Assembly (NCBI RefSeq): GCF_050908995.1
Contig: NC_135119.1
Location: forward strand, 4,588,001 to 4,652,000
Length of the DNA stretch: 64,000 nucleotides
Direction of reading: 5' to 3'
Source: Andrena cerasifolii
Lineage: Eukaryota > Arthropoda > Insecta > Hymenoptera > Andrenidae
Shown here: piece by piece, positions 46,550 to 54,865 of the stretch
Layout of the letters: the number at the start of each line of letters is the position of its first letter
How positions within the stretch are numbered: position 1 is the stretch's first letter
Notes under the pieces: generated by a model
Database searches by the model: none
What the model saw: the letters and a program-made list of their open reading frames with translations, nothing else
What the model was told of the DNA's origin: nothing
Made by a program: the position numbers and the translations under genes

Positions 46550-46642
46550 TACCCGTGTACACGTGTCTTTTTACTACACGTACCATACCGTGGTCTCTAG
46601 TTTTTATTCATCAGGCCCAATGCGCGCCCGCCCGAGGGTTGA

Positions 46643-47609
46643 AAAACAATAAGCGACAGTCATGTGAGGTTTCATAGACCGTCAACACTGTTCGACGAAA
46701 GTGGGACATACATCCCGCTTAATCTCCAAAAGGCAGGTTTAAATCCGCGCTGATAACAAACACTTAGTTCGCACGCAGCGAACTGAATCTTCCCGAAGGG
46801 TAAATCCATATTTGACGATTTATTCATGAACAAAAGCTCGGCCTCAGCAACCCAGAAAACGGTTGCCCGTCGTGCGTGTATGCACTAAGCGGGAACAAAG
46901 TAGGTATATATGAACAAACGACCCGCTTCGTCCTAAATAAATCGGACGACTTTTAGTCGGTACAAATATTGTCGCATCAATTAAAATGTCCATAGTCCCC
47001 TAGGTTCCCCGCCGCGTGTTTGTACGTGTCGGACCGTGGCGCCATGTCCTGAAAACGGTAATTTCTTTTTTCCTTCTGGAGCTTCCTGACCCTTTGGTAT
47101 TTGACTTCCTCCGGAAGGGAAGCGAGCTTAAGTCGTGTACAAACACCGCTGGCTTGACTTCGCTGTGTTTTCAATCTGTTAAAAATCATTAACATCGCGT
47201 AACAGTAACTAAATAAGTGCTCACTGGATGATTCGTACAGGAAGGTCCTTCAATAGTAGAACCTGTGGAGTCATTAATTAATCAAACCACCGATTTGCAT
47301 CAAATTGTAATACGTAACGGGTCGCAAACTGTCAGCAGACGGAATATGCATATTTAGCGTGTACTTAATTATTATCGACATCTCTATGATTACCAATTAT
47401 TATCAGCATTTTTGTTTGCAATTACTAATTATTTTCAGTACTTTGGCAATTACTACTCATTAGCTGTACCTACTATTGCCATTACTAATTGTTATCAGCA
47501 CTTCTGTGATTACTAATCAATTGTATAACGCTTTTCTTGGGTATACATGTTGCATATATATTTGTCCATAATTCAATGAACAATCATAAAATTGTATATA
47601 CTCGAAATA
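46643..47609. other. No gene seen
   Basis: Moderate-GC unique DNA at 46643-47200 and AT-rich DNA with repeated ATTACTAATTATTA-type runs at 47370-47520 (TTATCAGCATTT, TTATCAGCACTT), perhaps a decayed short tandem repeat. Confidence 0.45.
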
Positions 47610-48250
47610 CAACCCCTGGCAGTAAGTTTGGAACCAAACGCAAAAATACGAAATTAACGAGAAACACCAATATGTTTTATGTATAATCATGCAACGGTAT
47701 ATATATGAAACGCGTGGTAATGTTAAATTGGTCTATTTTGAAGTAAATGCACCAAAAATAATTAAGAATTTTGTTTATTATATAATACAAAATATGGAAG
47801 AAACAAAATGTGTCTGGGAAATAAGTAAGGAACGGACCGATGTTCTGGAAAAAAGTATGTAACATTATGAATTTGCAAAGAGATTAACAATAATTTTTTC
47901 AGTATTTATATTACCTAGTATTATCTGACATTTGTACATGCATATTAGTTAGTTACTTCATGGTTTTCATTTCATTATTCTCTTTTCGATACTCTTTTGA
48001 GACAGGAAACAAGCAATTCGAATGAATAATACTTACTTCCCAGACACATTTTGTTTCTTCCATATTTTGTATTATATAATAAACAAATTTTTTAATTATT
48101 TTTGGTGCTATTACTTTAGAATAGACCAATTTAACATTACCACGCGTTTCATATATGTATATACCGTTGCATATTATACATAAAAAATATTGGTGTTTCT
48201 CGTTAATTTCGTACTTTTGCGTTTGGTTCCAAACTTATCGCCAGGGGTTG
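47610..48250. mobile_element. Palindromic TA-flanked MITE, 641 bp (CAACCCCTGGC)
   Basis: The termini CAACCCCTGGCAGTAAGTTT and the inverse CAACCCCTGGCGATAAGTTT are bordered by TA on both sides. Arms of about 250 bp match closely (ACGAGAAACACCAATAT, GAAACGCGTGGTAATGTTAA, AATATGGAAGAAACAAAATG). The unpaired centre is about 47840-48030. TA flanks fit Tc1/mariner. Confidence 0.88.
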
Positions 48251-48296
48251 TACAATGCATAACTCAATGTAGCAGGTATTTCACATTGATGGTTAA

Positions 48297-48889
48297 GGGG
48301 AATCCTATTCTTTGGACCAAAAACATAGCAAAATATAGGATTTTCTTTTAAGAAACTAGCGATTCGATTCGTTTGAAATTTGGACCATGCTTCTGTGCAT
48401 CTTTTAAGAAATTGCAGCTTTTTTATTATTAATTTTTAATGTAGCAGTTATGCATGATATTTATCTCCCAGATAATTTGAAACAGAAAAACGAAACGGCG
48501 TTTTACTTCCTTCACATGCCTACAATGCTTCAGTTTGATGAACTAGAATAAAACAAAAAAAATTATTCAACAGAGCGGTGAGTTTTCAAACTGAAAGGAC
48601 TGAACCATTAATTTTTGCTATTCCATTTTGCGCCAATTCCCTTGTGTAACAAAAGAAGTGCATAACTTATCGGTATTCTGGTGGATCAAACTGAAGCTAC
48701 AACTGTAAACGCCGTTTCATTTTTCTGTTTCAGGTTACCTTATTATTGAAAATTAATAAAAAAAAACCTGCATCTTCATCAAAGATGCGTGAAAACATGG
48801 TATAAATTTCAGACGAATCGAATCTCTAGTTTTTTTTTTAAAAAATCCCAAATTTTGCTATGTTTTTAGCCCATAAAAGAGGATTCCTC
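48297..48889. mobile_element. Palindromic TTAA-flanked MITE, 593 bp (GGGGAATCCT)
   Basis: TTAA lies at 48293-48296 and 48890-48893. The left end GGGGAATCCTATTCTTTGGA and the inverse of the right end, GAGGAATCCTCTTTTATGGG, share most positions. The arms carry AAAACATAGCAAAAT and GAAACAGAAAAACGAAACGG with their inverses. It lies only 42 bp from the previous palindromic MITE. Confidence 0.88.
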
Positions 48890-48893
48890 TTAA

Positions 48894-49942
48894 ATACGTC
48901 AAGATTTATCGCCGTTCGAGAAGCGCAGGTTATCGTTTCAGTCTCTATAGACGCGCAAAGAACCGCGTGCGCTACGAGGGTCAATAGAATCTCCCGCATC
49001 CGCGCATAAATAAGGAAGCATGCCGTCCAGGTCCTGGAAACGCCGAAATCTGTTTCTCGTCTCGTTGTGGGCCTCAAATTTCACGGTGACCCCACCTTTC
49101 CTTTCTCATCCTGTTCCGCGTCCTGCACGTATGTACACACCAAGTGTCCACTTTCCAGGACGTCCGACGGAAGGAACGCTCCTGTTGGCTTAATGGACTC
49201 TCCAGTAGTCGCGACAGTTTGGCTTGCTGTTCCTCTCCTCTCCCCCCGCCGCCTTTCCACTTCTCCTTTCGCTACTTCACAGTTCTGCCAAGTAATTTCT
49301 GAAGCACCCCTGTGAGAACGTCTCAGCTATTGTCGGCATGCTTTGATTTCCTTCGATGATAAATACCTAGTGTTAACTACGATCTTTTTTAAATACAATC
49401 ACGTTTATATAAGAGCTGATTTCTCCTCGCTTTTGTTGGAATACTTTCCAAACGTTTACGTCTCAATGTTCACTTCTACCGCCAACATAGTCGTCCGCAG
49501 GCTCGACGTTACCTGATTTAGGTATGGAAAAAGGTAGTGAAATTGTTCAGCATACCAGCAAGTGGAGAGGATTATTTTATTTTATTCTCGTTCTGAAATA
49601 TTCCACCCTGCACTTAGAACTAGTGAATTTTATGGAGAACATTGTTTTCACTCACAAGGGGAGGACAACATGTGGTAGACACCGATTTTGATGAGCCTTC
49701 CCAGATACTTGAAAGTGAATTCATGAGATCGTCTTGAGATGCCGAAATGAATTTATCGAAACTTTGAAGCAATGTACAGTAAATTCTGTTTGAATAAATA
49801 TATAACATCAAATTACACCCAAATTTTACATCGTGTCATGAGTTAAATTCTTGATCATGCAATGAACTAATACATTTACTAAATGTTTGATCGATATTGC
49901 TGCATCGTTAGAATCATGTTAATTTACTAAATATGACTAAAA
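48894..49942. other. No gene seen; GC-richer block and a family E fragment
   Basis: The part 48895-49320 is GC-richer (possible host exon or promoter; nothing recognised). At 49649-49720, CACTCACAAGGGGAGGACAA and TGGTAGACACCGATTTTGAT match the inverse of the right end of the palindrome at 51408-52321, so this is a solitary family E end. Confidence 0.5.
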
Positions 49943-50150
49943 CATATGAGCCGTTTATTTTGAAAGTGGCCTAAGTCCATTTATCTTCAAATCGAGATAT
50001 TTAAGGGTTTGCGTTTCAATGAATTTAAAAATATACGTATAGGATACTAATGGGTCATACTGCTTAAGTGTATCTAAGGATGTTAAATTTATAGTTCCTA
50101 CTAAAATAGTGGCAATTATTAAGTGAATAATATGCGTTTTCTTGTCAAGA

Positions 50151-50219
50151 ATGGAGTTAGGCCACTTCCAAAATTAACAACCAGATTCATTATAAAATTT
50201 GAAGGTGCCCAAGTCCATT
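50151..50219. promoter_or_regulatory. Head-to-head pair of subterminal boxes
   Basis: ATGGAGTTAGGCCACTTCC and, 25 bp further, GAAGGTGCCCAAGTCCATT are inverse copies of the terminal box of the surrounding transposon. Their repetition at both ends suggests binding sites for the cognate transposase, by analogy with subterminal sites of other DNA transposons. No other evidence. Confidence 0.5.
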
Positions 50220-50696
50220 CAACATAATTTAAGATGCTTCAAATTGATTCTGTTAAAGTCTCCCAAACCCCAAAACTTCTCAAAAATATTATTTCTTTCT
50301 TCTTCGTCGTAATTTTTTGTGCAAGCATTCCGACAACGGCAATCTTTGTTTTGGAAAATTTTTTCAGGTACAATATTTCCGGTTTGAGTACAATATCCTT
50401 TTCCTGAATTCCGTTTAATCTTTCGCACTTTTTGAAGACGAATATTGTTCTATAATTCTGTTTCGTTTTTGATTTTTTTTAAATCATTAGTTATAATTTC
50501 TTCTTCACTATCTGAACTAAATAGTCTTGTTCTGTTCTTCCCCATGGGTGAAATAATTTCTAAAATTTAATATTAAACTTTAAGTTTTATATTAATTAAA
50601 TGTACTGGTTATTCAACTAACGCAATTGTCCAAAAACTGAGGTTAACTTGTAAATACTAATTAATTAAAATTACCTTCATCACTGCTTTCTGACAT
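50219..50696 (-). pseudogene. Two-exon Cys-rich N-terminal transposon protein, one internal stop
   Basis: On the minus strand an ATG at 50694-50696 opens MSESSDE. GT at 50674-50673 and AG at 50561-50560 bound a plausible 115-bp AT-rich intron. Joining 50675-50696 to 50219-50559 keeps the frame: EEIISPMGKNRTRLFSSDS, an acidic run, then a TAG (about residue 44), then a basic stretch and GKGYCTQTGNIVPEK, KDCRCRNACTKNYDEEER, NNIFEKFWGLGDFNRIN and a stop. The Cys box C-x-C-x3-C followed by an E-E-R-x3-F-x3-W-x-L-G-D helix resembles the N-terminal Cys-rich region of large uncharacterised insect transposon proteins as I remember them; I cannot name the superfamily. The reading frame probably continued into a catalytic domain now deleted. 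Without the internal stop and deletion it would be a normal first-exon arrangement. Confidence 0.7.
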
Positions 50697-51497
50697 TATC
50701 AATAGTAAATATCTTGATTTAAGTATAAATGGAGTTAGGCCACTTTCAAACTACACGGTTCGATTATTGAACTAACTCTGGAAACTTATGTGTCAAGAAT
50801 TATCGTATTTGCTCGGATTATAAGCAACCCGAAATGCTTTACTGCTAAATAACACGAAGTTGTACATGTAACCATGGTAACCGGAAAAAATCGAAAAATG
50901 GAATTAGGCCACTTTCAAAATAAACGGCTCATATGTTGTAAATATAATATAAAGTGATAATGGCAATTTGCAATCATTGTGTGCTGCATTGATTGCTGCA
51001 AATGTGATCCAAATATGATCCCTATTTTTCAATGCACAACTGTAGGTAAATTTTTCACAAATATAAGGTAAATAGACGACAGTCCGACGCGGGAACGTTC
51101 GCAATCCGCTTTCGAGAATGATCGGATAATTTTTCATTTCGCGTAAATATTAGCAGCACGTCGTGACTCAAATATGATTCAAATATGACCAGAACGGAAT
51201 ATCCTCATCGAGTCTATAAAGATTGCTACGATATTTTCTGTTCTAATTGCATCATTGCATGTCCTAAATTTAACGCCAAGGTGAGCACTCGCAAAGCGCA
51301 CAACATTGTTGCATTACGTGATTTGATATTCGATAAACTTTACGCAAATTTGCTGTGAATTGTCTGGCTGGGTTGGCACGATGGATCTGTGTCGAAAATA
51401 AGTAAAGGGGTGTCCGAGCGTTTCTGCCAATGGGCCTTAATAATAGATATATTTACATGGAAATTATTAAAAATTTCATAGTGGCCGTGGGGTTTTA

Positions 51498-51998
51498 GGC
51501 TGGGGGCACACGAGCGTTTTTTGTTTACGTCAGTTCGCAAAGGAAGTACAACCGATATGGACGCGTGTGACATTGTAACATTTTCATACACGACGTATTT
51601 ATATTTGAAAGATAGGCGAAAGCGAAAATTTTGGGTACATCCCATAAATGGGGAACGATATAGATATGGGCATTATTTTACGTTGCACAAACAACTACGT
51701 AAAGACCCTGAAAAGTATATTAATATTAATATCCATTTCGACAATTACACGCTCTCGCGCAACGGACGTCTGACGGTACGTTCGTGTGCCGTGCTATACT
51801 TCCGAGTATATAATTCAGAACGCGCGTCGACGTTTTGTAACGTCCGTTCTAGCATAAATACGCCGATGAAAAATCAACGCGCGTTGCACCGTCCGTTGCA
51901 AGTGTGCGGACTCTAATATTCTACAATGTATTTCTACAACGCAGCGTCGTGACGTCCGTCGCGACGGACGTAAAAGGAACGCTCGTGTGACCCCAGCC
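51498..51998 (+). mobile_element. PIF/Harbinger deletion derivative, 501 bp
   Basis: The left end GGCTGGGGGCACACGAGCGT and the inverse of the right end, GGCTGGGGTCACACGAGCGT, match at 19 of 20. TTA is duplicated (51495-51497; 51999-52001), the TWA 3-bp duplication of PIF/Harbinger. The interior keeps the start of a transposase (51557-51916). Insertion is in the left arm of a palindromic MITE. Confidence 0.92.
51557..51916 (+). pseudogene. PIF/Harbinger transposase N-terminal fragment
   Basis: From ATG at 51557 the frame runs 119 residues. The first ~55 contain RRKRKFWVHPINGERYRYG followed by HYFTLHKQLRKDPEKY, the conserved opening of Harbinger-type nucleases (a basic W-V-x-P block, then a G-x-[FY]-x-x-L-x-x-x-L-R-x-D helix) found in HARBI1/ALP1-like proteins. 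After FDNYTL the expected continuation toward the DDE nuclease is lost and the rest (residues ~65-119) appears to be out-of-frame terminal sequence. The catalytic domain is absent, so the product cannot be active. I chose this ATG because it is the first in the frame after the terminal repeat. The host element has matching Harbinger ends and target duplication, which makes the assignment firm. Confidence 0.85.
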
Positions 51999-52321
51999 TT
52001 AATGGGTAAAAATCCTACACTACCCTGGCGCCCGCGGGGGATTCCCCTCTGAAGGAGTTGGGGTGCCTTTTGAAGATTTTCCCAAGTTAAAAAAAAATTA
52101 TAAAGAAAAATTTATAAATTTCTTTTTTAACGTGGAGACATCTTCAAAAGGCACCCCGACGCCTCCAGAAGGGAATCTCCGGCGCGCGCCAGGGTAGTGT
52201 GGGATTTTTAATCATTAACACCCCACGGCCACTATGAAATTTTTAATAATTTACATGTAAATATCTTTGCCGAAGCTCATAAAAATCGGTGTCTACCAAT
52301 GGTGTCCTCCCCTTGTCAGTG

Positions 52322-52961
52322 TTGTTCACTTAGTGAGTGACATGCAAGCAATTTCTGATAATGGATTAATAAATTTAACGTTCTCATGTGTATGCCTACT
52401 TATGCATTTGCATTATTCTGTATTTATATTAGACACGGCAAACTGGATCGGATCTCTTAGGTGTAAAACCGGTGAGGCAAACAAAATTTTAAAAGCTGAG
52501 CCCAGCTTATGGTGTTCCAGCTGTACCATCGTTCAGAACAGCCATCTTTATCTGGCTGAACGATATAAATCAAGAGGCGGAAGACGGAAGGAGGAGCAGA
52601 GAAGCTTCAAGTGTCGTAAAAATCTATCAACGAGACATCGAGGCTCAGGTCCCAGCTAAACTGTTCAAAAATCTTCAAAGGATGCCGCTGCAGAGTCACT
52701 TTCACGTTCTAACGCCGCAAAGCGTAACGATAAATTGGATGTGTCCTCAGAGAATATTAAGCAACGATATTCTTACTTACTTTACAAAAATCTATGTAAT
52801 TCCACTGTTTATGTTATTTCAATTTCTGGGACATGCTTATATATATGCGACTAAAATTAATTAAAGTATAACATACATTAAAAATAATATGTACAAGCTG
52901 CAGCAAAAGTCGAAGTGTGACCGATGCCGTGATTAGCAAAGTAAAATGTATAAGGGCCAAA
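52322..52961. other. No gene seen; one unrecognised frame
   Basis: A plus-strand frame (52340-52659) has a C-terminal half rich in Arg, Lys, Ser and Cys with no motif I know, and no splice context. A palindromic MITE end immediately precedes it. Treated as non-coding by default. Confidence 0.35.
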
Positions 52962-53039
52962 TAGTGTTAATGATTTCTCGATATTTTTCGTTTCTCGAGA
53001 AATCAAAAATCATATCATGTTTCTCGAGAATTCTGCGTG

Positions 53040-53290
53040 GAGAATTCTCAGAAATGCGTCTGTTGAATCTTTTTGAAGAGATTCTGGATTATGTAAAAGT
53101 TTTACAAGCAATGCAACAGTCTTATCTCTGATTTTTGATACTTCTTCTTTAATAACTCATTAAGAAACTCATTACTTAATTCAGTATACAATTTTTCTAA
53201 ATTTTTAAATGGGAATTTATGAACACCCCCAGCAGTTATTACTGTCGAATCTTCTCTACTGAGATTTTCTATGTTGCTATTTATTATAAA
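53040..53290 (-). pseudogene. Family F transposase-like fragment, copy 2
   Basis: On the minus strand, REDSTVITAGGVHKFPFKN and LEKLYTELSNEFL are followed, after a frameshift, by IRDKTVALLVKLLHNPESLQ and KDSTDAFL. This copy shows best that the peptide runs into an L-L-H-N-P-E-S box. Two frames are needed to read it, so it is not functional. See the copy at 26269-26450 for the reasoning and the tentative hAT assignment. Confidence 0.45.
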
Positions 53291-53398
53291 TTGCAGATGT
53301 GTTTATACGTTCGCGATTAACTAGTAATAAACAATTTGAACCAACTGAAAATTCATTTCCGAAATTAAATGAGATTTATAATAATATTCCTAGAGTTA

Positions 53399-53745
53399 AG
53401 TTCCTCGTGAAATACTGTAATTTCTCGAGAAATTTTATAATTGTTTATTTCTTATTTCTCGTGAAATACTGTAATTTCTCGAGAAATTTTATAATTGTTT
53501 ATTTCTTATTTCTCGAGAAATACTGTAATTTCTCGAGAAATTTTATAATTGTTCATTTCTTATTTCTCATGAAATACTGTTATTTCTCGAGAAATTTTAT
53601 AATTGTTCATTTCTTATTTCTCATGAAATACTGTTATTTCTCGAGAAATTTTATAATTTTTTATTTCTTATTTCTCGTGAAATACTGTAACTTCTCGAGA
53701 AATTTTATAATTGTTTATTTCTTATTTTTCGAGAAATTACAGTAT
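53399..53745 (+). repeat. 60-bp tandem array with ATTTCTCGAGAAAT in every unit, ~6 units
   Basis: The unit is AAATACTGTAATTTCTCGAG then AAATTTTATAATTGTTTATT and TCTTATTTCTCGTG (quoted in parts). Each unit has one perfect 14-base palindrome ATTTCTCGAGAAAT. The 20-residue repeated frame over it (KYCNFSRNFII) is an artefact of the 60-bp period. Confidence 0.95.
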
Positions 53746-53844
53746 TTCACGAGGAACTTAACTCTAGGAATATTATTATAAATCTCATTTAATTTCGGAA
53801 ATGAATTTTCAGTTGGTTCAAATTGTGTATTAGTAGTTTCGGAT

Positions 53845-54477
53845 TTTTTAGAATTGGTCCAAACAACTTGAGTTTTTGTTGAGAAGCTAGAAGGATTAGT
53901 TTGCTACCTGACGCGTTTCGTCGTTTTGAAATAAAATGTATTTGGTTGGAACAGCGAAAAGAATAGTAAAGGTCGATTTTTAAACTTTTTTTTGTGAGCT
54001 TGTAATGAAAATTCAAAAAACCCGTTTGTAGCTTGTAGTAAGTTGTATACGTGCCTAAAATTTCATGAAAATCGGTTAACGTTGCTCCGAGCTACAAACG
54101 TTTAAAGATCGCAGAATAAAATCGAAAATCGCTGATTTCGGGAATTTTCGCGATTTTATTCTGCGATATTTAAGCGTTTGTAGCTCAGAGCAACGTTAAC
54201 CGATTTTCACGAATTTTTAGGCACGTATATAACTTACTTAAATCTACAAACAGTTTATTTTTAATTTTCATTACAGGCTCACAAAAAAAAGTTGAAAAAT
54301 CGACCTTTACTATTCGTTTCGCTATTCCAACCAAATACATTGTTTTTCAAAACGACGAAACGCGTCAGTTAGCAAATTAATCCTTCTAGCTTCTGAAAAA
54401 AACTCAAGTCGTTTGGACCAATTCTAAAAAATGTATTACGATTTTAAAAAGTGTCCGAATATTAATGCGAGCCACTG
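53845..54477. mobile_element. Mariner-like palindromic MITE family C, copy with intact right end
   Basis: Two arms meet near 54135 (AATCGCTGATTTCG). The right terminus is GAGCCACTG followed by TA (54478-54479). The left arm starts at GGATTTTTTAGAATTGGTCC, lacking about 40 terminal bases. Arms are about 90 percent alike. Confidence 0.85.
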
Positions 54478-54483
54478 TATATT

Positions 54484-54865
54484 TAACATGCTTGATAGAA
54501 GCGTGCGACGTACGAGTCAGTTGAACAATGACTGAGGCAAACAGTACACAGAAAGCAACAACGTCCAGAGGGCAAAACCAATCCCGTGGCCAACATCATG
54601 TCACGGTTGGAACCGTTAAATATTATCAAGTAAATCAAAAGTGCGGAAATCCAAAAACCTCGCAACACCACTGCCAATGTACCAAATTTAATAGTGAATC
54701 TGCTAAATAATCCGCCACTCAAAGCAATACACAACGTTGAAAGTAACATGTATAACCAGTCAACCATAAAAACTGCGAAATCGAAAATCCTAATAGAAAA
54801 AAAAATTCCAATAGAAAAAATTGTTCAACCGACTCGTACGTCGCACGCTTCTATCAAGCATGTTA
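54484..54865. mobile_element. MITE with 46-bp inverted repeats (TAACATGCTTGATAGAAGCG)
   Basis: TAACATGCTTGATAGAAGCG-TGCGACGTACGAGTCAGTTGAACAAT on the left pairs with its inverse on the right with one mismatch, a strikingly well-kept repeat. It lies 4 bp from the TA of the mariner-like copy. A 94-residue hydrophobic frame occupies the minus strand from end to end (54483-54767), but the repeats contribute to it and I do not trust it. No clear target duplication. Confidence 0.78.

Larger units (their letters stand above)
45059..46599. mobile_element. hAT element (TAGAGAYC ends) with CACGTGTATTTAAATACACG boxes
   Basis: The left end is TAGAGATCCC, the inverse of the right end is TAGAGACCAC, and perfect 8-bp duplications GTTTTTAT lie at 45051-45058 and 46600-46607. 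The sub-ends carry repeated self-complementary boxes (CACGTGTATTTAAATACACG near 45075; again at 45518-45540; a decayed GTACACGTGTC at 46557-46567). The right half is occupied by the pogo-like element 45612-46549. Without it the hAT element is about 600 bp and non-coding. Confidence 0.9.
43543..46642. mobile_element. Composite TTAA element bounded by TTAACCCTCGAGCGGGCGCG
   Basis: The left end is TTAACCCTCGAGCGGGCGCG (C follows). The inverse of the right end is TCAACCCTCGGGCGGGCGCG (C follows), so TTAA has decayed to TTGA on the right (46639-46642). Inside the left end is GTGAACTCCGTTCACC. A partner GAACTGAGTTCACGACGCGC at 43866-43885 suggests the original element was only ~0.35 kb. The remaining ~2.7 kb is younger inserted material, including the 39-bp array and the hAT element 45059-46599. 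The exact first insertion boundary is unresolved. Confidence 0.55.
49943..50935 (-). mobile_element. Unassigned DNA transposon with 39-bp inverted repeats and subterminal boxes
   Basis: The ends CATATGAGCCGTTTATTTTG-AAAGTGGCCTAAGTCCATT and their inverse differ at one position in 39. Copies of the inner half, ATGGAGTTAGGCCACTTTCA, recur at 50151-50172 (inverse), 50196-50219 (direct, diverged) and 50729-50762 (inverse, extending into the outer half), so each end has two or more boxes. The element holds a minus-strand two-exon frame (50219-50696). The target duplication is ambiguous because the ends are CATATG, itself palindromic; ATAT is one option. I do not recognise the family. Confidence 0.85.
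51408..52321. mobile_element. Palindromic MITE family E, copy 3, interrupted by a Harbinger derivative
   Basis: Arms: TTTACATGGAAATTATTAAA and ATTTCATAGTGGCCGTGGGG on the left pair with their inverses at 52215-52260. After the inserted element the left arm resumes (AATCCTACACTACCCTGGCG, GGGGTGCCTTTTGAAGAT) and pairs with 52130-52205 around a centre near 52108. The right end is the inverse of CACTGACAAGGGGAGGACAC. The left end is more worn (GTAAAGGGGTGTCC). Confidence 0.78.
52962..53838 (-). mobile_element. hAT-like family F, copy 2, with CTCGAG array
   Basis: It begins TAGTGTTAATGATTTCTCGA, close to the 62796 end. It carries the family F coding remnant on the minus strand (53040-53290). The far part is an inverted repeat (about 53325-53410 with 53745-53835; AACTGAAAATTCATTTCCGA and inverse) whose loop is the 60-bp array. 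It abuts mariner-like copy at 53845. Confidence 0.65.

Noticed and set aside
53399..53745. CRISPR-like array
   Set aside because: Units are contiguous tandem copies with no unique spacers; the same holds for the other arrays here, and the genome is eukaryotic.
53299..53781. 160-residue frame with KYCNFSRNFII repeats
   Set aside because: Arises from the 60-bp CTCGAG array.
54483..54767. 94-residue hydrophobic minus-strand frame between the inverted repeats
   Set aside because: No recognised family, a low-information hydrophobic profile, and part of it is the inverted repeat itself.
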